Below, piece by piece: positions 30,065 to 35,146 of a stretch of 35,146 bases of DNA; the first letter of the stretch is position 1, and the number at the start of each line of letters is the position of its first letter. Source of the DNA: JBDTYT01 sp040005555 (lineage in GTDB: Bacteria; Actinomycetota; UBA4738; HRBIN12); assembly GCA_040005555.1 (NCBI GenBank), contig JBDTYT010000008.1, positions 1 to 35,146 on the forward strand, read 5' to 3'. The translations under genes and the position numbers were made by a program. The notes under the pieces are model-generated. The model saw only the letters and a list, made by a program, of their open reading frames with translations, searched no databases and was not told where the DNA came from.

Positions 30065-30829
30065 TCAGCCCCCGATCGACGCGGCGAGCGCCGCCGCCGC
30101 GTCGGATCCGAGCGCGGTCTCGACCCGATACGTCACCCCGCTCCGCTCCCAGATGAGGACGTTCCCCCCGACCGAGAAGGTCTGCGAGCCGACGCGGGTC
30201 CGCAGCTCCAGCTCGTGCGGCGCGGGGATCCAGGCCGCCGGGCGACCCTGCACGACCGTCGTGACCATGTCCTGGAACGCGTTCAGGGTCTTGAGCACCA
30301 GCTCGTCATCGCCCGGGATCTCGAGCACGATCAGGCCCCAGGGCGTGCCCTCGATGCGCGGATAGGTCGTCGAGGGCAACCACGCGAAGGCAACCGAGCG
30401 CTGCCCGGTTGGCCCCTCGACGATGTAGGCGGCGTCCGGGCGGGGGCCGGCCGGAAGCGCCGTTCGGAACGGGAGCGATGCTGCGGCGTCCGACGGCGAG
30501 CGGGCGGGCCCGAGGACCGAGAGGTCGAAGGACGGCGGCGTGCCGCTCGTCGCCGATGGCGTCGGCTGGATCCGGATCTGGACCGCACCGATCGTGAACC
30601 GAGCCGCGGCCGCGAGCGCGAGCACCGCGAGCACCGCGAAGGCGGCGACCATCAGCGCCCGGCGGCGGGACCACAGAGCCAGACCCGGGAACGGAGGTCG
30701 CCGGCGCCGCAGCCGCTCGGTTTCCAGACGTGACACGACCGCGGGGGTGATCGAGGGAGCCGGGGGAACGGCGATCCGCGTGCCGAGCGCCTGCAGGGCG
30801 CTCTCGAGGTCGGCGAAGCGCTCAGCCAT
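30065..30829 (-). CDS. Probable anti-sigma factor, single-pass membrane protein
   Basis: A 254-residue protein. Residues about 1-55 are cytosolic and basic towards the membrane (RLRRRRPPFP, SRRR), one membrane helix lies at about 58-80 (VAAFAVLAVLALAAAARF), and the remaining 170 residues are outside, with no recognised domain. The start overlaps the end of the ECF sigma gene by eight bases, the usual order for a sigma factor and its membrane anti-sigma factor. No zinc HxxxCxxC motif is present, so it is not a ZAS-type anti-sigma. The role is inferred from position and topology. Confidence 0.65.
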   Translation of the reverse strand: MAERFADLESALQALGTRIAVPPAPSITPAVVSRLETERLRRRRPPFPGLALWSRRRALMVAAFAVLAVLALAAAARFTIGAVQIRIQPTPSATSGTPPSFDLSVLGPARSPSDAAASLPFRTALPAGPRPDAAYIVEGPTGQRSVAFAWLPSTTYPRIEGTPWGLIVLEIPGDDELVLKTLNAFQDMVTTVVQGRPAAWIPAPHELELRTRVGSQTFSVGGNVLIWERSGVTYRVETALGSDAAAALAASIGG

Positions 30830-31424
30830 CGTTCACCTCCGTCACGCTGAGGGGACCGAGGGTCTCGGGCAGCACGTCGCGGAGGCGGCCGAGCGCCCGG
30901 CTGAGGCGCGACTTCACGGTCCCCGTGCGGAGCCCGAGGGTGTCGGCGGTCTCCGCCTCGGATAGATCGAGGAGGTAGCGGCACGTGATGATCTGGCGGT
31001 CGGGCTCGGACAGCCTCGCCAGCCCGGCGAGCAGCGCCTCGGCGCGTTCGCGGTCGAGGGCCGCCGCCTCGGGAGATGGAGCCGCATCCCCCGAGAGGCG
31101 GCCCTCGGCGAGGCGGAGCGCCAAGCCCTCGCGCCGTTTCGCCGAGCGCACGCGGTTGCGCGCCTCGTTCGCGACGATCCGTAGGATCCACGGGCGGAAC
31201 GGTGACTGCGTCCGGAAGCGGCCGAGCGCGTAGTAGGCCTTCACGAACGCCTCCTGCGCCGCGTCCTCCGCGTCCGCCGCGCTGCGGGTGATGAGGTAGG
31301 CGGTGCGGAACGCGATATCCCGATACCGCTCGACCAGGTCCCCGTACGCGCGGACGTCGCCGTCCCTCGCACGTTCGATGAGGTCGACGTCTTCCAGTGG
31401 ACGGCCCTCCACCCCGTCGATCAC
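30822..31424 (-). CDS. ECF RNA polymerase sigma factor
   Basis: A 200-residue group IV sigma factor. Region 2 covers about 20-90 (DLVERYRDIAFRTAYLITRS, AEDAAQEAFVKAYYALGRFR, PWILRIVANEARNRVR) and region 4 about 128-185 (LARLSEPDRQIITCRYL, SEAETADTLGLRTGTVKSRLSRAL). Envelope-stress ECF factors typically control their own operon. It is preceded on the same strand by the SPFH gene (56 bases) and followed by its probable anti-sigma factor with an eight-base overlap. The start is GTG 31424; a second GTG four codons in is also possible. No ECF-type promoter is clearly visible. Confidence 0.9.
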   Translation of the reverse strand: MIDGVEGRPLEDVDLIERARDGDVRAYGDLVERYRDIAFRTAYLITRSAADAEDAAQEAFVKAYYALGRFRTQSPFRPWILRIVANEARNRVRSAKRREGLALRLAEGRLSGDAAPSPEAAALDRERAEALLAGLARLSEPDRQIITCRYLLDLSEAETADTLGLRTGTVKSRLSRALGRLRDVLPETLGPLSVTEVNDG

Positions 31425-31480
31425 CCAGCACTACACCGGCGGTCTGCGGTCGGTTCCCCTCGGAGGATGGCGGACCCGGG

Positions 31481-32377
31481 TCAGCCTTCGGCCGCGCGAG
31501 CGCCGGACGCGCCGGTATCGAACGTGTGCTCCGCGAAGCCGGTGATGCCCGAGATCAACGTCGTGAGCTCCAGCGGCAACACGAACTTCGTCGACGGCGA
31601 GGCGCCGAGCGCCTTCAGAGCCTCGAGGTACTGCAGGGTCATCGTCTTGGCGTCGATCTCTTGCGCCGACTCGTAGATCTTCGTGAGCGCGAGCGCGAAC
31701 CCCTCGGCGCGCAAGATCGCCGCCTGCCGGTCGCCCTCGGCATTGAGGATGGCCGACTGCTTGTTGCCCTCGGCGACGGTCACGGCAGCTGACTTCGTGC
31801 CCTCGGCCTCGGTGACGACGGCTCGCCGGGTGCGCTCGGCCGACATCTGGCGGGTCATGGCCTCCTGCACCTGCGGGGGTGGGATGATCTCGCGGATCTC
31901 GACGTTCGTGACCTTCACGCCCCACCGCTCGGTCACCTCGTCGAGTTTCGTGCGCAGGACCTCGTTCATCACCTCGCGCTTGGCGAGGACCTCGTCCAGG
32001 GCCATATCGCCGACGACCGACCGCAGCGTGGTCGAGGCGATGTTCTGCGCCGCGCCGGCGAAGTTGCCGACCTCGATCACCGACATCCGAGCATCGATGA
32101 CCCGGTAGAAGACGATGAAGTCGATCGAGATCGTGGCGTTGTCCTTCGTGATGGCCGTCTGGTGCGGGATCTCCAGGTACAGCTCACGCAGGTCGACCAG
32201 CACGCCCTTGTCGATGAAGGGGATGAGGATCACGAGACCCGGCCCCTTCGTCTTCAGCGCGCGACCGAGTCGGAACACCAAGATGCGCTGGTATTCGCGG
32301 ATGATCCGGATCGCCTGCGGCACGATCAGCAGGATCAACAGCAACACCACACCGGCACCGATCAACAGCGGGATCAC
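31481..32377 (-). CDS. SPFH/band 7 (stomatin-like) membrane protein
   Basis: A 298-residue protein. One N-terminal membrane helix (LLIGAGVVLLLILLIVP) is followed by the SPFH domain (EYQRILVFRLGRALKTKGPGL, ITKDNATISIDFIVFYRV, NVEIREIIPP) and a coiled-coil tail rich in Ala/Glu (EAEGTKSAAVTVAEGNKQ, ILRAEG repeats). Such proteins form oligomeric membrane microdomain scaffolds and usually pair with NfeD. GTG 32377 overlaps the stop of nfeD (GTGA), so the two are translated together. This slipin-NfeD pairing is a known operon type. Confidence 0.93.
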   Translation of the reverse strand: MIPLLIGAGVVLLLILLIVPQAIRIIREYQRILVFRLGRALKTKGPGLVILIPFIDKGVLVDLRELYLEIPHQTAITKDNATISIDFIVFYRVIDARMSVIEVGNFAGAAQNIASTTLRSVVGDMALDEVLAKREVMNEVLRTKLDEVTERWGVKVTNVEIREIIPPPQVQEAMTRQMSAERTRRAVVTEAEGTKSAAVTVAEGNKQSAILNAEGDRQAAILRAEGFALALTKIYESAQEIDAKTMTLQYLEALKALGASPSTKFVLPLELTTLISGITGFAEHTFDTGASGARAAEG

Positions 32378-33711
32378 GTGCCCCTCCCTTCGTGGTCCGC
32401 GGTTGCCGATGCCGGCTCCTCTGCGGATCTGACCTTCAGCTTGATCCCTTCCTTCTTCACCACGCGAACCCGCGTGCCCTTCTCCGCGGGAGGACCCGTC
32501 GTCTCGGCGGTCCACTCCTCGGAGCCGACCCGCACGACCCCGACGGGATCGAGGGGGCGAACCACGACGGCCTCACGGCCGATGAGTCGCTCGTCCCGCG
32601 TCACCACGCCCTGGTGGCGCAACCGGACGGCCGCTCCGACGACGACGCCGAAGAACAGGAGCGCGAAGGCCGCGGTCGGAACGATCACGAGCGGCGAGAC
32701 GCGAGCCGACGGCACGGAGGCGTCGAACAGATACAACCCGCCGAGCACGAGACACGTGACCCCCGCGATCGCGGGCACCCCGATCCCCGGGTGCTTCAGC
32801 TCGAGGAGGAAGAACACGACCGACGCGATCAGCAGCACGACCCCGATGAGCTGGAACGGCAGCGTGCCGAGCGCCACGAGGGAGGACACGAGCATGAGCG
32901 CGCCGAGCGTGCCCAGCAGGCCGCCCGGTGTGAAGAGCTCGAGCACGATGAGCGCCAGGCCGAGCCAGAAGAAGATGAACGCGACGTTCGGGTCGAGCAG
33001 CCCGTGTAGGACGCGCGCGATGGAGCTCATGGACTGCTCGTCGATCACGGCGCCGGTCAGCTGCAGGGTGACGTGCTCGCCACCGGCGACGGTCACGACT
33101 TCCCCGTTCACGTCCTCCAGCAACGAGCGCACGTCCGGCGAGATGAGATCGATGACATCGAGGTTCAGGGCCTCCTCGGCGGATGCGCTCACCGAGTACC
33201 GTACGGCGCGCTCGGCCCAGTCGGCGTTGCGGCCGCGTGTCTCCGCGATCGCGCGGATCGAGGCCGCGGCATCGTTCGTGGCCTTCTCGGATTCGATGGC
33301 TCCGGACAAGCCGACCGGATGCGCCGCACCGACGTTGGTCCCGGGCGCCATCGCGGCGACGTTGCAGGCGAGGAGGATGAACGTTCCCGCCGAAGCCGCC
33401 CGCGCACCGAGCGGCGAGACGTATCCGATGACGGGGACTTTCGAGTTCAAGATGGCTTGCGTGATCTCCCGCATCGAGGATCCGAGGCCTCCGGGAGTGT
33501 CGATCGTGATGAGCACCGCGACGGCCCCCTGCTCGTTCGCCCGCTCGATCCCTCCTCGGACGTAGTTGGCGACGAACGGGTCGACGACGCCGTCGATGCG
33601 AAGCTCGACGATGGCGTGCTCGGCCGTCTGGGCGGCCGCCGGCATCGCCGTCCACGAGGCGATGGCCGAGAGCACGAACACGATCCCTAGGACGTGACGC
33701 GCGTTGCGCAT
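32374..33711 (-). CDS. nfeD: NfeD-family membrane serine protease (long form)
   Basis: A 445-residue protein. A signal peptide (about 1-28) precedes a ClpP-like protease domain with S107 in ARAASAGTF and a candidate lysine K143 (ESEKATND), the Ser-Lys dyad of characterised long NfeD proteases that cut the C-terminus of stomatin. Membrane helices follow from about 220 to 350 (FIFFWLGLALIVLELF, LIGVVLLIASVVFFLLEL, LVIVPTAAFALLFFGVVVG), and a C-terminal OB-fold NfeD domain (EAVVVRPLDPVGVVRVGSEEW) lies in the cytosol. ATG 33711 lies six bases after a GATGAT -10-like box. Leads the leftward SPFH, ECF, anti-sigma, cupredoxin run. Confidence 0.93.
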   Translation of the reverse strand: MRNARHVLGIVFVLSAIASWTAMPAAAQTAEHAIVELRIDGVVDPFVANYVRGGIERANEQGAVAVLITIDTPGGLGSSMREITQAILNSKVPVIGYVSPLGARAASAGTFILLACNVAAMAPGTNVGAAHPVGLSGAIESEKATNDAAASIRAIAETRGRNADWAERAVRYSVSASAEEALNLDVIDLISPDVRSLLEDVNGEVVTVAGGEHVTLQLTGAVIDEQSMSSIARVLHGLLDPNVAFIFFWLGLALIVLELFTPGGLLGTLGALMLVSSLVALGTLPFQLIGVVLLIASVVFFLLELKHPGIGVPAIAGVTCLVLGGLYLFDASVPSARVSPLVIVPTAAFALLFFGVVVGAAVRLRHQGVVTRDERLIGREAVVVRPLDPVGVVRVGSEEWTAETTGPPAEKGTRVRVVKKEGIKLKVRSAEEPASATADHEGRGT

Positions 33712-33793
33712 ACCCGCATCATCCCACCGCAGCGGGTACGGCGCGCTCGGGGCCGCTCGGTGCCGAGGGCGCCTCGAACACCAGGTCGCGGCG

Positions 33794-33799
33794 CATAAT
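33794..33799 (+). promoter_or_regulatory. -10 box CATAAT of the second ECF sigma operon
   Basis: CATAAT would start transcription near 33806, leaving a leader of about 57 bases with AAGGAG five bases before GTG 33864. A small stem (CGGCC/GGCCG near 33826-33843) lies in the leader. Confidence 0.35.
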
Positions 33800-33863
33800 G
33801 GTGACTCGGAGCGCACCGCAAGCTCCGGCCTAGGGAACGGCCGTATGACCGGAAGGAGACCGG

Positions 33864-34436
33864 GTGCACGCTCGGGCCGACGGACCGCTCCTCGTCCGCG
33901 AGGAGCAGCAACTCGTGGAGGGGCTCCTTGCCGGGAACGAGGACGCGGTGCGCATGCTCTACACGCGGTACGCGCGCCCGATCTTCACGCTCGGCCTGCG
34001 GCTGCTGGGAAGCGCCGAGGCGGCCGAGGAGTTGACCCAGGACGTCTTCCTCGCGGCGTGGCGCAAGGCCGCGCGTTTCGATCCGACCCGGGGACGGCTC
34101 TCGACCTGGCTCATGACGATCGCGCACAACCTGGCGGTCGACCGGCTCCGCCGTGAGACCGGGGTCACCCACCCCACGCTCGTCCTCGTCGACGAGGTCC
34201 CCGAGGTGATCGGGGTGGACGAGGAGGAATCGATGATCGAGCGCGACACGGCCTTGCGGGCCCTCGAGTCGCTCTCGGACGCGGAGAAACGCCTGCTCGT
34301 CCGCGCCTACTTCGGGGGTCTCACCGCGCGTGACATCGCCGAGACCGACGGCATCCCGCTCGGCACGGTGAAGACGCGCCTGCGCACGGCGCTCATCAAG
34401 GTCCGGCGCGCCAATCAGGACAAGGAACCGATGTGA
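33864..34436 (+). CDS. ECF RNA polymerase sigma factor (SigK-like)
   Basis: A 190-residue ECF sigma factor, distinct from the one at 30822. Region 2 is at about 25-95 (AVRMLYTRYARPIFTLGLRLL, AEELTQDVFLAAWRKAARFD, LSTWLMTIAHNLAVDRLRRE) and region 4 at about 125-185 (LESLSDAEKRLLVRAYFGG, TARDIAETDGIPLGTVKTRL). The pattern resembles the SigK/RpoE-like group that is held by a zinc anti-sigma factor at the membrane. GTG 33864 follows AAGGAG. Its TGA overlaps the start of the anti-sigma gene. Confidence 0.92.
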   Translation: MHARADGPLLVREEQQLVEGLLAGNEDAVRMLYTRYARPIFTLGLRLLGSAEAAEELTQDVFLAAWRKAARFDPTRGRLSTWLMTIAHNLAVDRLRRETGVTHPTLVLVDEVPEVIGVDEEESMIERDTALRALESLSDAEKRLLVRAYFGGLTARDIAETDGIPLGTVKTRLRTALIKVRRANQDKEPM

Positions 34437-35146
34437 ACTGCCTCCAGGTTCGCGACCTGCTGCCCGAGCTCGCCGTCGGCGTCTTGTCGCCGGAGGACCA
34501 GCGCGCGGTCGAGCAGCACCTGCAGTGGTGCGCCGGCTGCCGCAAGGAGGCGAACGAGCTCGGCTCGGCCGCGGCGAGCTTCGCCTTCGCGCTCGCTCCC
34601 GCCGACGTGCCGACCGCCCTCGGCGAACACGTCGTAGCCCGGATCCGGCACGCCGCCGGCGCCCCAGGATCGCGGCGGCGCATGCACGCCGCGGTGGCGT
34701 CGATCATCGCGGCGATGGTGGCCGTATCCGGTCTCGGCTGGGGCGCGGTGATGGCCGGTCGCGCAGATCGGTTCGCGGAGCGCGCTCGGCAGGCCACCCG
34801 GAGCAAGGAGCTCGCGCTCGAGCAGTTCCAGAAGGTCTTGGCGGGCGCGGGACTCTCGAGCGCGGAGGTCCCCACGAGCAACACGCACCTCGGACAGCTC
34901 GCACCGACGTCCGGCACCAGGTTCGGGGGAGGCGCCGTGCTCCAGCTGGTATCGCCGACGACGCTGGACTTCACCATCGTGATCGTGGGCGGGTTGGATC
35001 CGAGCGATGCGGGCGCCTTGCCGTATCGCGTCACGCTGCACAACGCGGCGGGCGAGGTCCTCAGGGCGGGCGTGGTCACCGCGCTCGACAACAACGGCGG
35101 TGCCAACGTGTTCCATCAGTTCAACCTCGATCTCACAGGGTTCACG
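34433..35146 (+). CDS. ZAS-type anti-sigma factor, cut by the right edge
   Basis: GTG 34433 overlaps the sigma stop (GTGA) and the frame stays open to the window end, 238 codons so far. The N-terminal zinc anti-sigma domain has C3, H29, C33 and C36 (HLQWCAGC), the classic HxxxCxxC signature. One membrane helix at about 85-105 (VASIIAAMVAVSGLGWGAV) separates it from an extracytoplasmic domain beginning about 110, with a repeated-strand character (LQLVSPTTLDFTIVIVGGL, YRVTLHNAAGEVL) typical of RskA/anti-sigma-K C-terminal domains. It should bind the sigma factor encoded just upstream. The release signal is unknown. Confidence 0.88.
   Translation, partial: MNCLQVRDLLPELAVGVLSPEDQRAVEQHLQWCAGCRKEANELGSAAASFAFALAPADVPTALGEHVVARIRHAAGAPGSRRRMHAAVASIIAAMVAVSGLGWGAVMAGRADRFAERARQATRSKELALEQFQKVLAGAGLSSAEVPTSNTHLGQLAPTSGTRFGGGAVLQLVSPTTLDFTIVIVGGLDPSDAGALPYRVTLHNAAGEVLRAGVVTALDNNGGANVFHQFNLDLTGFT

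Noticed and set aside
1..35146. tRNA, rRNA, CRISPR arrays, insertion sequences and attachment sites
   Set aside because: No T-loop/anticodon patterns, regular direct repeats, transposase or integrase motifs were seen in reading both strands; a tRNA or repeat finder would settle this.

Overview
This is a contiguous, very GC-rich and gene-dense piece of a bacterial chromosome. It carries about 32 protein genes, one TPP riboswitch, no tRNA or rRNA gene, no CRISPR and no sign of a mobile element. No gap between genes exceeds 300 bases. The gene content suggests an uncultured Actinomycetota (high-GC Gram-positive) lineage: GTG starts are common, TANNNT -10 boxes sit 6-9 nt upstream of many start codons (leaderless genes), and there are MEDS-domain, DinB-fold, LmbE-type and SufR-like proteins plus two ECF sigma/anti-sigma pairs. 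A deep Chloroflexota relative cannot be excluded from one window.

Layout: (1) 1-3050 is a signalling cluster: a response regulator ending in a GGDEF domain (cut by the left edge), a receiver-histidine kinase fusion and a receiver-EAL protein, so c-di-GMP synthesis and breakdown sit next to a non-standard phosphorelay component. (2) 3149-10514 holds histidine utilisation: hutU and hutH on the plus strand, hutI on the minus strand and translationally coupled to an L,D-transpeptidase. Between hutU and hutH lie a small acidic protein, an XRE-MEDS regulator behind a palindromic promoter/operator, and a DUF983 membrane protein. (3) 10641-15175 has a triple-PAS kinase, an MFS transporter, a SRPBCC protein, a DinB-fold protein and an Hpt-like protein. 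Both the kinase and the Hpt-like protein lack the histidine expected at the phosphorylation site. (4) 15321-16818 is a TPP riboswitch plus NCS1 permease, a salvage module for thiamin or its pyrimidine.

(5) 16830-21302 carries a cupin, leucyl aminopeptidase plus a LmbE-type deacetylase, an unusual FolD and a methyltransferase. (6) 21389-24229 is a tightly coupled four-gene operon of unknown role: multispan membrane protein, CPBP protease homologue, PNPOx-like flavoprotein, SRPBCC protein. (7) 24226-29403 carries a LapA-like protein, a PAP2 phosphatase, Lgt, an Mrp/ApbC Fe-S carrier divergent from a SufR-like Fe-S regulator, and a PilT-type ATPase. (8) 29417-33711, read leftwards, is long NfeD, its SPFH partner, an ECF sigma factor, its membrane anti-sigma factor and a membrane-anchored cupredoxin. 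A second ECF sigma/ZAS anti-sigma pair leaves divergently and is cut by the right edge.

The most interesting points are: histidine kinase and Hpt homologues without their phospho-histidine; a FolD with the cyclohydrolase lysine replaced by valine; the uncharacterised four-gene membrane/flavin operon; the hutI-L,D-transpeptidase coupling; and a compact promoter grammar in which TAGACT -10 boxes double as the stop codon of the preceding gene and feed leaderless starts.
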